DNA from: a virus
Length of the DNA: 64,000 nt
Direction: 5' to 3' (one strand)
Virus record (IMG/VR): IMGVR_UViG_3300042455_001086
Coordinates: 62,001-126,000 of that record
Positions 24,445 to 32,480 of the stretch are shown in pieces. Below the pieces are notes generated by a model that made no database searches, was not told the origin of the DNA, and was given only the letters and a program-made list of their open reading frames with translations. Position numbers and translations under genes: made by a program. Positions within the stretch are counted from its first letter, which is position 1. The number at the start of each line of letters is the position of its first letter.

Positions 24445-24768
24445 TTAAATTCGGATATATCCAATTTTTGTTTTATATAATCTATATGTGTCTTTCATTT
24501 TGTCTTTATATCTATTTCTTATAAAATCACATAATTTTGAATGGATTATCTCCATTTCATCTATTTTATTAAAAAAAACATCCCAACTAGGCATTTTTAA
24601 ATGTTCTACCATAAAATAATTTGACATATCGTGTAATAATGCTTCTTTCCAACTACGATAATCATGTGATCTAACTAAATGTTGAGCACCATTAGAATTT
24701 AACCAGAAGTGGAAAACCTCATCAATAGTCTCAAGTCTTCTAATTATGAGTTTTTGGTATTTGTCCAT
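24445..24768 (-). CDS. RR-family helical protein without tag
   Basis: 107 residues from the ATG at 24768. It opens MDKYQKLIIRRLETIDEVF and continues as an acidic-basic helical domain of the recurrent RR type. TACATTTG ends three bases before the ATG, so it is host-type transcribed and probably leaderless, unlike its tagged relatives. Confidence 0.65.
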   Translation of the reverse strand: MDKYQKLIIRRLETIDEVFHFWLNSNGAQHLVRSHDYRSWKEALLHDMSNYFMVEHLKMPSWDVFFNKIDEMEIIHSKLCDFIRNRYKDKMKDTYRLYKTKIGYIRI

Positions 24769-24771
24769 AGA

Positions 24772-24779
24772 CAAATGTA
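24772..24779 (-). promoter_or_regulatory. TACATTTG promoter
   Basis: Ends 3 bases before 24768. Confidence 0.65.
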
Positions 24780-24796
24780 GTAATTAATTTTGAAAC

Positions 24797-25188
24797 CTAC
24801 CACTGTCTGTCTTTATCTGACATTGTATTGATAATATTATCTACTATTACATTAACTTTTGGGATAAATTTACGTAGATGCCATTGTAGTTCATAAACTA
24901 ATGGGTCTTCATCCACAAACCAATTGGAACTATATTCTATCTTGAGATATATGTTTAGAACATTTTTTTTTCAATATTTGTGATTCTAATTTTTGGTTCT
25001 AACTCAAGAAAATCGCAAACATCAAATGAAATGTGTTCATCATCTTCCGAATTCAGTTCTCTACAAGTTTTTAACATTAACTCTAATGTATCATCCAAAA
25101 GTTTCTGGAGTCTTTCTATTCTTCGACCGTGACCAGTTTTATTGATCTCTTCTTTTAATATTCTTTTTATGTTTTCTTGTAGGTTCAT
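24797..25188 (-). CDS. Type D tagged protein, frameshifted at an A9 run
   Basis: The ATG at 25188 opens MNLQENIKRILKEEINK. Frame 0 stops after about 77 residues, just past nine consecutive A in the coding strand (24963-24971). In the -1 frame coding continues for about 55 more residues (NVLNIYLKIEYSSNWFVDED ... SDKDRQW) to a TAG at 24797, filling the otherwise empty interval. It is either a sequence indel, a broken gene or a -1 slippery site. Confidence 0.6.
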
Positions 25189-25189
25189 A

Positions 25190-26128
25190 TTAATCTCCAC
25201 ATTGTATATGATAATGTTCTCTTAACTTATCACCAAATTTATTTTTGACATATCTTTCTATAAATCTATACATTTGTCCCCATTCGTCTGAATCATCATC
25301 TAATTTGTCGGCAAAATAATCCCAATACATTCCATCTCCTGTCTTTTCGATTACAATCTCCACAAAGTTTTCAGGGGTCCTAACATTACATATACCATTA
25401 TATTGTCTTTCTATTTCTCTTACAGAAAAATCAACCAACCAATCAACCGTGTCTATTCTTCTTTTAATTAAATTAACCGGATTTGATATTTCTTCCTTTA
25501 ATATCCTTCTTATTGATTCTTGTAGGTTCATTAAGTCACCTATATCCATATTTTTTATATCATCCGGTAATTCATTAAACTCTTTATCCTGTTTAGCTTT
25601 TAACTCCTCAGCTTCTTTCTCTTTTTTTATTCGTTCTTTTTCTTCAGGTGTCAAATCAATTTTTGGTTGTTTTCCCGTTTTTAGATAAATCTCTTTAGCT
25701 TTGTCCGCTTCTTCGTTTGATCCAATTAATTTAATTGCTGAAGGTGGTATTGGTTCAGTTGTTACATAAAAATACCATTCTGGCTCTGTTTTCTCGTGAA
25801 TAGGATCTTTATACCAATTATTATCAAGTTTTGTTAAATCTATTTCCCAAATGTCATTCCCATAAACACCAAAAAAGTTACCATGTTTTGGGTCTTGTGC
25901 AAATATTAAAGGAACCGGTTCCAGATTTAATTCATTGTTTGTAATAAAATTCTTTGTTCTTTCCCCAATTTTTGGTAATAAACCTCTTTTTAGAATACTA
26001 TCTCGATTCTTAGATGATGAATAATGATGTAATATAGATGGTGGATCTATTTTTGTTAAAATACTTTTAAGGGAAATTTTTTCTATTTCTTCCCTTAATA
26101 TTCTTCTTATGGATTCTTGTAGGTTCAT
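25190..26128 (-). CDS. Double-tag fusion: ADP-ribosyltransferase-like domain plus RR-family domain
   Basis: 312 residues with two complete type D tags. Residues 1-15 are the first tag. Residues 30-150 (HHYSSSKNRDSILKRGLLP, then LIFAQDP, YGNDIWEIDL and PPSAIKLI) resemble ADP-ribosyltransferase-fold domains such as RNA 2'-phosphotransferase relatives. Residues 165-195 are a charged coil. A second MNLQESIRRILKEEISN starts at residue 200 (ATG at 25531, preceded by AGGTGA) and leads into an RR-family domain. Two genes appear fused, or made as a polyprotein. T4 Alt is a packaged ADP-ribosyltransferase, a useful parallel. Confidence 0.65.
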   Translation of the reverse strand: MNLQESIRRILREEIEKISLKSILTKIDPPSILHHYSSSKNRDSILKRGLLPKIGERTKNFITNNELNLEPVPLIFAQDPKHGNFFGVYGNDIWEIDLTKLDNNWYKDPIHEKTEPEWYFYVTTEPIPPSAIKLIGSNEEADKAKEIYLKTGKQPKIDLTPEEKERIKKEKEAEELKAKQDKEFNELPDDIKNMDIGDLMNLQESIRRILKEEISNPVNLIKRRIDTVDWLVDFSVREIERQYNGICNVRTPENFVEIVIEKTGDGMYWDYFADKLDDDSDEWGQMYRFIERYVKNKFGDKLREHYHIQCGD

Positions 26129-26133
26129 ATGTT

Positions 26134-26140
26134 ATAAATA
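26134..26140 (-). promoter_or_regulatory. TATTTAT element
   Basis: 5 bases upstream of 26128. Confidence 0.6.
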
Positions 26141-26155
26141 GTTTATATATACAAA

Positions 26156-26179
26156 AAACCCCACTTTTATGTGAGGTTA
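26156..26179 (-). terminator. Terminator
   Basis: Imperfect stem AACCTCAC / GTGGGGTT followed in leftward sense by a T run, after 26186-26473. Confidence 0.65.
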
Positions 26180-26185
26180 ATAATT

Positions 26186-26473
26186 CTAAACCATATTATT
26201 GAAAAATTTCTCAAGTTCGTATCTATATTTACTTGATATGAATTTATATAGGTTATTAAAAATATTATGTGTTTCAGTTTCCCATAGGTTAAGTTCAAAA
26301 CTATATAAAATAACATTGTTTGTTGTTGTCACAACCACATGTCTTAACCAACGATCAAAATCAAGTTTCACAATTTTAATCAAATCTATCGTGATATTGT
26401 TATTTAAATGTTCATAAAAAATTTTATCAATGACTGCAACCCTTCTAATTAAGGCAAGTTCTAAATTATCCAT
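26186..26473 (-). CDS. RR-family helical protein without tag
   Basis: 95 residues from the ATG at 26473, opening MDNLELALIRRVAVIDKIF. The same helical pattern as the other RR-family members follows. TATCTTTG ends three bases before the ATG. Confidence 0.65.
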   Translation of the reverse strand: MDNLELALIRRVAVIDKIFYEHLNNNITIDLIKIVKLDFDRWLRHVVVTTTNNVILYSFELNLWETETHNIFNNLYKFISSKYRYELEKFFNNMV

Positions 26474-26476
26474 ATA

Positions 26477-26484
26477 CAAAGATA
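26477..26484 (-). promoter_or_regulatory. TATCTTTG promoter
   Basis: Ends 3 bases before 26473. Confidence 0.65.
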
Positions 26485-26533
26485 TAATTTAATTTTGGAT
26501 TGATCTATAATTGACTTCTGGTTCTGACCTATT

Positions 26534-26839
26534 TTAATTATTTTTTCCATTAATATTTTTCTTACCGAATATTAGTTTTAGAAAAAATCTTTCAATTTCA
26601 TATGGTTCTGAATATTTGTATATCTTATAACAAACATACACACCAAAACAAAGTCTTAGAACTGTTAGAATATTAAATGAAATAAAACCAATCGTTGTTA
26701 AAACAATATCTAAAACATCAATTAAAATAAAAATGGTAAATAAAATCTCGTGTTTAAGAATTTTACGATTCAACTCTTTGATTCTTTTTTGAGCCTCCTC
26801 TGATGTTAATTTTTCAAATTCATACAGATTCTCTAACAT
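26534..26839 (-). CDS. Two-pass membrane protein
   Basis: 101 residues. A helical N-terminus (residues 1-28) precedes two hydrophobic segments (about 30-50 and 55-75) and a basic tail. No tag and no family. A gap of 133 bases without a gene lies to its right (26840-26972). Confidence 0.6.
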   Translation of the reverse strand: MLENLYEFEKLTSEEAQKRIKELNRKILKHEILFTIFILIDVLDIVLTTIGFISFNILTVLRLCFGVYVCYKIYKYSEPYEIERFFLKLIFGKKNINGKNN

Positions 26840-26972
26840 AGTTTTATTGTTTTCTATAGATCAATTTTATTAACTCACCATTACCATCAACAATGTCAAA
26901 AAACCATAATATTTTGATTTTTTTGTTATAATTAACTAATTGTAGAACTATTAAATGTGATAATCAACATTA

Positions 26973-27467
26973 CTACAACCCCTCATCTTCTTTTTCTGTG
27001 AAGTATTGATTAAACTTTTGCAACATTAAATAAAATTGAAATAACTTATCAATTCTATCAAACTTATTTGACAACCAAGCTTCACCATTTCTATATTCTT
27101 CATTTCTGTCGTCAAAAACAATTGTTCTACCAATACCATCACCAAACAAACGATATAAGGCAAATGCGTTATTTTCCAACCTTCTTTTTAATTCGTCGTT
27201 TCTAATTACTATATAACCCAAAACACCAAGTTTGATGTGATCAATAAACTCTTTATCACAATCTCTTTTTGTTGTACACCACTTTGTTCCAGAACCATAT
27301 TTTTTTGATGCTTCGTGTGTTAATGGAATTGTCAATATAAAATCATCGTCTTTGTATAGCTCAATATATTCATCTTTGGAGACTTTAAATCTCTCATGCA
27401 ATATCGATGAAGAGATGTGATCACTTAAAAGTCTATTATATTGTGATTCTGTAAGAATGATTCGCAT
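26973..27467 (-). CDS. Type A tagged protein with GTKWCT motif
   Basis: 164 residues. MRIILTESQYNRLLSD is a type A tag (LTE at 5-7, LHE at about 23-25). The body contains KKYGSGTKWCTTKRDCD and later FALYRLFGDGIGRTIVFDDRN. I recall the GTKWC motif from other phage proteins of unknown function. The Cys may be catalytic. Confidence 0.65.
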   Translation of the reverse strand: MRIILTESQYNRLLSDHISSSILHERFKVSKDEYIELYKDDDFILTIPLTHEASKKYGSGTKWCTTKRDCDKEFIDHIKLGVLGYIVIRNDELKRRLENNAFALYRLFGDGIGRTIVFDDRNEEYRNGEAWLSNKFDRIDKLFQFYLMLQKFNQYFTEKEDEGL

Positions 27468-27471
27468 AACT

Positions 27472-27478
27472 ATAAATA
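27472..27478 (-). promoter_or_regulatory. TATTTAT element
   Basis: 4 bases upstream of 27467. Confidence 0.6.
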
Positions 27479-27488
27479 TGCTTTTATA

Positions 27489-27875
27489 TTAAAAATTTGG
27501 AATTTGATTATCCCTTTCTTTATCCCTTAAATAAACTTCTAAGGTTGATGTTCCACCAGAATAAATTCTATCAAATGAACTCTTAAAAAAAGCTTCTAGT
27601 TGTGGTTTAAATTTTTTTCTAATCTCGAACATCTGGTCTGTTTGTTCGTCGTTAAAAGGTTTTTTCATAACTGTTGTAATAACTAAAACTCTTTCATCCG
27701 AATTTAAAAATTTTACATTTCTTATATCAACCATAAAATCATAAAAGTTTTCTGGAAACTCAATATCTTTGGTTAAAAAATTAATCATCTTTTTTACAGC
27801 ATACTTTAATCTTTCCGATTCAGTATTTTCAATTTCTTCTTTTAATATTCTTTTTATATTTTGCCTTATATTCAT
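27489..27875 (-). CDS. Type D tagged protein
   Basis: 128 residues from the ATG at 27875 (TAATATG junction with the gene to its right). Tag MNIRQNIKRILKEEIEN. The body is alpha/beta with many Phe and Lys. No family recognised. Confidence 0.7.
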   Translation of the reverse strand: MNIRQNIKRILKEEIENTESERLKYAVKKMINFLTKDIEFPENFYDFMVDIRNVKFLNSDERVLVITTVMKKPFNDEQTDQMFEIRKKFKPQLEAFFKSSFDRIYSGGTSTLEVYLRDKERDNQIPNF

Positions 27876-27876
27876 A

Positions 27877-28521
27877 TTAATATTCAATATCTGTTAGTTC
27901 AAACCATAAATCTTCTATTTGGTCTTCATACATATATTCCAATAAATTCATTACGGAGTCATACATATCTGATTCTTCCATAAACCCATCAATCAATAAA
28001 CCGTGTATTCCATCCATCATATAATTTAAAAATCGTGTTTTAAAATCCGAATAAGTAACTCCTGGGTGACTATGCCCTTCACTATAATATTTATAATTTT
28101 CATAAAATTCATCTTCTAAATCTTCTTTTGATACTCTCCTAAAAAGAAAATTTGCAGCATCTTTTTTATCGTATTTTGCTTCACTAATAATTGGTTCATA
28201 TCCTTCGCACTTTAGATTATCATAATATTCCTGAATTGTGTTTGAGAAAATTTCTTCAAGACCTTTGTTAATTATATTAATTTCTTCTTCTTCGGTTGAT
28301 TCATCATCATTTAAAAAGTCATAATTTGCCATTATATTAAAAATAACATCAGACATATCATCTAAAATAACACGATAAAACATATTATATCCTTCTTCCA
28401 CACCATACTTTGTTTTATAGAAACAACCATTTTGGTCCAAAAAAACATTTTGTAAAGCGTATTTTAAATCCGATACTGATATTCGTCTTAAAATATATTG
28501 TATTTCTTTTGTCATATCCAT
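27877..28521 (-). CDS. Protein with two RR-family domains
   Basis: 214 residues. Two tandem helical units begin YILRRISVSDLKYALQ (residue 9) and FLFRRVSKEDLEDEFY (residue 120), each followed by acidic helices ending in Tyr-rich segments. This internal duplication of a domain found singly elsewhere supports the RR family as a real domain. No clear tag. Confidence 0.65.
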   Translation of the reverse strand: MDMTKEIQYILRRISVSDLKYALQNVFLDQNGCFYKTKYGVEEGYNMFYRVILDDMSDVIFNIMANYDFLNDDESTEEEEINIINKGLEEIFSNTIQEYYDNLKCEGYEPIISEAKYDKKDAANFLFRRVSKEDLEDEFYENYKYYSEGHSHPGVTYSDFKTRFLNYMMDGIHGLLIDGFMEESDMYDSVMNLLEYMYEDQIEDLWFELTDIEY

Positions 28522-28525
28522 AGAA

Positions 28526-29473
28526 TTAACTTGGTAATTTTTTACCTTTTAAATATGTTTTTTCGTTCTCAACTTTTATTTTAATTTTTGGTTCATATCC
28601 TTTTGGAAGTTTGTTTTCAATCCCTTTGAATTCCCCCATTTCATTATCCATCCTTACAGTAACTTCTTTCTTTTCTAAATTCATCATAATTTGTCCGACA
28701 GTTGTCATATTATACATATTTTTAGTTCTATATGGATTTAAAAATGGATCTTCGTCATATTTTTCTTTTAATCTATCAATAATCTCAATATCTGTTTTCA
28801 CATCTTCTAAATGTTTCTTGGCTAATTCCATTCGTGAGACAGATGATTTTCTTTTTTCACCCTTTGTATAACCAGCACCTTTTTGATAAATTCCGTGATT
28901 AGTCCTTACAACAAGTTTTGAGTCTTCTTTTAATTTTTTTATAACTGGTGCGTGTTTTCTTGTCATTTCAACAACATAGATATTTTTATTATCAGAAACT
29001 ATGGTTTCACCTTTTAATCCAACATCGTTTTTATCTTCACCGGTATAACTAATAATTGATTTTATGACTTTTGGTAGAGTTTTATAACTAAGAGCTTTTC
29101 TTATTTTTCCACCATCAGCAGCAAACTTTTTCTTTGATGTTTTATCTTTTATTTTATCAACTTGTCTTCTTTCTTTTTTAACACCCTTTCCTTCTTTTTC
29201 GTCTTCAACAACCAATAAACTTGAATTTACAATACCAATACCAAATTCATTCATTCCTTCACTCCAGTCTGTATCAATATCTCTCCAATATACAACCTCA
29301 ACATCATCAATTAATTCGTGTATAATTTCAACATTAGCTTTATATCCTCTGTCTCTATTCTTTGCTAAAACAATACCATCGTCAATTCTTACTCCGGCAA
29401 TCGTACATTCAACTAATGTTTTTAGTTCTATATGTTCTCTTAATATATTTTTGATTGAATCTTTTAAGTTCAT
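28526..29473 (-). CDS. Tagged Ntn-hydrolase-like protein (C45/choloylglycine hydrolase type)
   Basis: 315 residues. The type D tag MNLKDSIKNILREHIE is followed by LVE at residues 20-22 and then Cys23. From Cys23 onward the sequence (CTIAGVRIDDGIVLAKNRDRG, then WSEGMNEFGIGIVNSSLLV) resembles N-terminal nucleophile amidohydrolases, which need a free N-terminal Cys. Cleavage after LVE by a prohead protease would expose exactly this Cys. The C-terminal 130 residues are basic and novel. Substrate unknown; acyl-amide bonds are usual in the family. Confidence 0.7.
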   Translation of the reverse strand: MNLKDSIKNILREHIELKTLVECTIAGVRIDDGIVLAKNRDRGYKANVEIIHELIDDVEVVYWRDIDTDWSEGMNEFGIGIVNSSLLVVEDEKEGKGVKKERRQVDKIKDKTSKKKFAADGGKIRKALSYKTLPKVIKSIISYTGEDKNDVGLKGETIVSDNKNIYVVEMTRKHAPVIKKLKEDSKLVVRTNHGIYQKGAGYTKGEKRKSSVSRMELAKKHLEDVKTDIEIIDRLKEKYDEDPFLNPYRTKNMYNMTTVGQIMMNLEKKEVTVRMDNEMGEFKGIENKLPKGYEPKIKIKVENEKTYLKGKKLPS

Positions 29474-29477
29474 AAAA

Positions 29478-29484
29478 ATAAATA
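29478..29484 (-). promoter_or_regulatory. TATTTAT element
   Basis: 4 bases upstream of the Ntn-hydrolase-like start at 29473. Confidence 0.6.
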
Positions 29485-29496
29485 TCTAATTAAATC

Positions 29497-30645
29497 TTAT
29501 TTACCAAAAAGTTCAGCTTCTCGTTTTCTTCTAACTTCAAGACCTGGAAATTTTCCAAACATATGTGAGCTTTCTTTTTTTAATTGTTCTTGAGCCTTTT
29601 CCATTTGACCTCTTTTTACATATTGAATAAATTCACTCATTCTAAAATTTTTAATCCCCATATTGTATATCATTGAAATCATTGCGTTATACATATTTTG
29701 TGTTATATTTGGTGTTATTCCTTTTTTTTCCCAATCATTTAATATTTTATTTAACTGGTCTTTTGATTCTTCAACATCATCTCTTAAAAGAATTTCAGCT
29801 TGGTTTTTTGTGATTGTTGTTTTACCTGGAATAATTCTATGATATTTAGGTAAGAAATTATAATTTCCACCAACATCACCTCTATTTGGATTACTAAACA
29901 CAGCGTGTCCATAACCAATTGTTTTTGCACCATCACCGATGTCATAAGCGGTTAATATTGGTTCGCCTTTATTAACGACTGAACCTTCTTCATATTTTAG
30001 ATGATCAATTAATTTATCGTCATAATTACGAATTCGTTTTTTTGTTTCTTTTAAACCACCACCAATATTGATTGGTAGTTCTGTTTTTTCTGGTTCAACT
30101 TGTTTTGGTTCTGGTAATGATTGATAACCAATAACACCTATTAAAGAATATAAAGCATATTTTAAAATCTTTTTTCTTACATTATCGTCAAGATTTTTTA
30201 TCTTTTCTTTAAGTAATTCCAAATATTTTTTAGCTTCTTCTTTTGTTTTTACCCACAAAGTTGAAAGATCTATATTTTTTTTGACATCAGTAAAATCCCA
30301 CTCAAAATCTGGTTCCCTATCTTCATTTATAAGATTTATCGACTGAATAGCCAAATTGATGTATTCTGAACTTAATTTTAAATTTTCATTTAAGTCTCTT
30401 GTGTATTTTCTAAATCTATATGGTGAGTTTTTGACTGCTGACTTTGGAAATCTGGTTCCAATACCTTGTCTTCTGGCCATTTTAAGTGTTCTTGTATATT
30501 CTTCAAGTTCTTTTTTCTTTTTCCCATCACAATGTGCTCGTTGTGAAAAACCTTTTGGGTTATCACAGTCGATTGAATCCTTATATTCTTTGGACCATTT
30601 CTCTTCTAATTCTTCTTTTAATATTTTTCTAATTAATTGTTTCAC
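29497..30645 (-). CDS. Type D tagged GH24 phage lysozyme
   Basis: 382 residues. Residues 1-13 are the tag (MKQLIRKILKEEL). Residues 18-45 carry the Cys/His motif SIDCDNPKGFSQRAHCDG, common in phage structural proteins. A hydrophobic stretch lies near 160-176. Residues 215-382 are a T4-lysozyme (GH24) domain with LKYEEGSV (catalytic Glu), then Asp and KTIGYGHAVF (Thr), and the end NMGIKNFRMSEF. It cleaves peptidoglycan glycan chains. The tag suggests packaging rather than simple lysis. Confidence 0.85.
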   Translation of the reverse strand: MKQLIRKILKEELEEKWSKEYKDSIDCDNPKGFSQRAHCDGKKKKELEEYTRTLKMARRQGIGTRFPKSAVKNSPYRFRKYTRDLNENLKLSSEYINLAIQSINLINEDREPDFEWDFTDVKKNIDLSTLWVKTKEEAKKYLELLKEKIKNLDDNVRKKILKYALYSLIGVIGYQSLPEPKQVEPEKTELPINIGGGLKETKKRIRNYDDKLIDHLKYEEGSVVNKGEPILTAYDIGDGAKTIGYGHAVFSNPNRGDVGGNYNFLPKYHRIIPGKTTITKNQAEILLRDDVEESKDQLNKILNDWEKKGITPNITQNMYNAMISMIYNMGIKNFRMSEFIQYVKRGQMEKAQEQLKKESSHMFGKFPGLEVRRKREAELFGK

Positions 30646-30648
30646 TTA

Positions 30649-32073
30649 TTAACCCTTATCAATCTTATCTTGAAGAACTTTCACAAACTCGTTTTGAATC
30701 ATTTTCACAAACTTAATATATGGTGCATCCTCTTTTTCTGGATCATATTTATATTTTCCTCGTGGTGGTCTTGTTGATCTACCAAGGTAATTTAGCGAAC
30801 TTACATTAGAAATGCAAGAATGTCCCCCACTATTAGCTTGTATTAAATCCCACGCATTAATTGTAATTTCATCTAGCATTTTTTTCTCATCTTCATCCAA
30901 ATCACTAAATGGTTTTTCCATAATCTGATATATGCTTCTTATATATTCTTTGTTCCTTTGTGGTGATTTAAAATCATTACCATATGTTGCAACAAAATCT
31001 TTAAAAGTGAAACCAACAGATTCTGAACCAAATTCTTTACCACTTTCTGAAACCCACTTAATTGTTGATAATGGAATTTCTCTTGATTTTAATTGTCCTT
31101 CCCATTTTGATAATACCTCTTGTGCTATTTCACCAAGATTAATACCCTTTAATTCTCTTTCTTTTTTAAATGGATTACAAGAAACCTGAACCAAACCTAA
31201 TGGCCAAGCAATAACAATAAAGTCAGCTTCTGGATTGTTTTTAAATGGTGTATATCTGTCATATGAACCTGGTGCAAATGTGCTACCACCACCATATTGG
31301 ACGATTATTCTATCTTGAATTTTCACATTTGGATGTGATTTCATTTGTTGGATATAATCTTCTCTATTTTTTTGTAGTTGTGGTATTTTAGCATAGTTCT
31401 TCTCAACCATTATCCTTTTAATATTATTTAAAATACTCAACAATGATGGTTGTGATTTCATTACTAATTCTTCCAAGAAACCTGGTTTGTTTTTGAACGC
31501 CAATAATAACTTATTGGTTACCAGTCCCATCATAAACTTATTTCTTCTTGCTGATTGACTTTTATCCAATTTGAATAAATAATTAATAACCTCATCAACT
31601 GAAATATCTTTTGCAATATAATTTGCTGAATCGACCGTAGATATAAGTTCAATATCTTCCGGTGTGAATATTTCTTTTGGTGACACAATTTGTGATATTG
31701 TTTCAACATTTGATCTTGAATGTCTGAATGATGTTGCCGTGTCTTTTTCAACACCGGCTTGTCTGTCGTGATGATCGGTGTGAATTACGAACATCGGCTT
31801 GCCATTAGCGAAGTCAACTAAAACTGGCATAACATCACCATTAGCGTCTAATTTCTTAACCGCAAATTCTTTATCCCCATACTGGATTACTTCTGCATCA
31901 ACTACTTCAATTCCTTTTTGCTCAAGATAATGTTTCATTGCAAGAGCTGTCGTAACTCCGTCAAGTCAAAGGTCCTGGTGAAAGTAGATTTTCGCTTTCT
32001 TGTAGCGCTTTGCGATGTTATTAATATCGCGTAATCCACTTTCAACCAGGACATATCTATTTTTTCTGGTCAT
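30649..32073 (-). CDS. DHH-family phosphoesterase with in-frame UGA (putative translational hop)
   Basis: The ATG at 32073 opens a frame that reaches GAC CTT TGA CTT GAC at codons 34-38. Beyond the TGA the same frame continues for over 430 residues to 30649. Skipping the TGA by moving from the first CTT to the second gives HQDLDGVTTA, the canonical first DHH motif; readthrough instead would insert two residues in it. Residues further on show VIHTDHHDRQ (DHH motif) and, near the C-terminus, NSGGHSCISN, the DHHA1-type glycine/His motif. Family members hydrolyse nucleic acids or cyclic dinucleotides. An ATG at 31938 could give a truncated form lacking motif I. Confidence 0.75.
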
Positions 32074-32163
32074 AATTTATTTTTTTTCATATAAATACTT
32101 TATAAATCCAATTAATTAATCTAGTCCTATTGAATATTTCTATTATTTTTACTACACTTCATT

Positions 32164-32475
32164 ATGCTTTCACCAGAAACTTTTAAAAAAATAGGAATTT
32201 TTATCAAAAGGCACAGTAATAATAATATTCTTACGATTGATAATATCACTTATCAAGCTAAGACTGATGCGAATTACGATAATTTTTTTGATAATCTAAA
32301 TCTTGTTACCATTAAACATATATTGATTTTGGATTGTAGATGTAGAGACAATTCATATTTTAAAGGTTATGAAGAATTGGGTAAAATGATTCACCATATG
32401 TTTAAGTATGAATTAATTGGGATTGATGATGTTATTGTTAGATATAACTGTTCAACATATTTTTGTAAGGATTGA
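32164..32475 (+). CDS. Hypothetical protein
   Basis: 103 residues of alpha/beta character with five Cys, three in the last 20 residues. It is rightward between leftward genes and starts close to the divergent DHH start. Size and layout recall 8353-8634. No family recognised. Confidence 0.55.
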   Translation: MLSPETFKKIGIFIKRHSNNNILTIDNITYQAKTDANYDNFFDNLNLVTIKHILILDCRCRDNSYFKGYEELGKMIHHMFKYELIGIDDVIVRYNCSTYFCKD

Positions 32476-32480
32476 AGATA

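Noticed and set aside
21875-26128. CRISPR array or simple repeat array
   Set aside because: The repeated 40-base units are the 5' coding ends (tags) of separate genes with unequal spacing of 300 to 900 bases.
30649-32073. RF2-type +1 frameshift at CTTTGAC in the DHH gene
   Set aside because: The heptamer is identical to the prfB site, but the +1 frame stops ten codons later, so it cannot yield the DHH protein; the two halves are already in the same frame.
30649-32073. Selenocysteine or plain stop-codon readthrough at the DHH UGA
   Set aside because: It would leave two additional residues in the middle of the HxDxDG motif, and no SECIS-like structure was seen.
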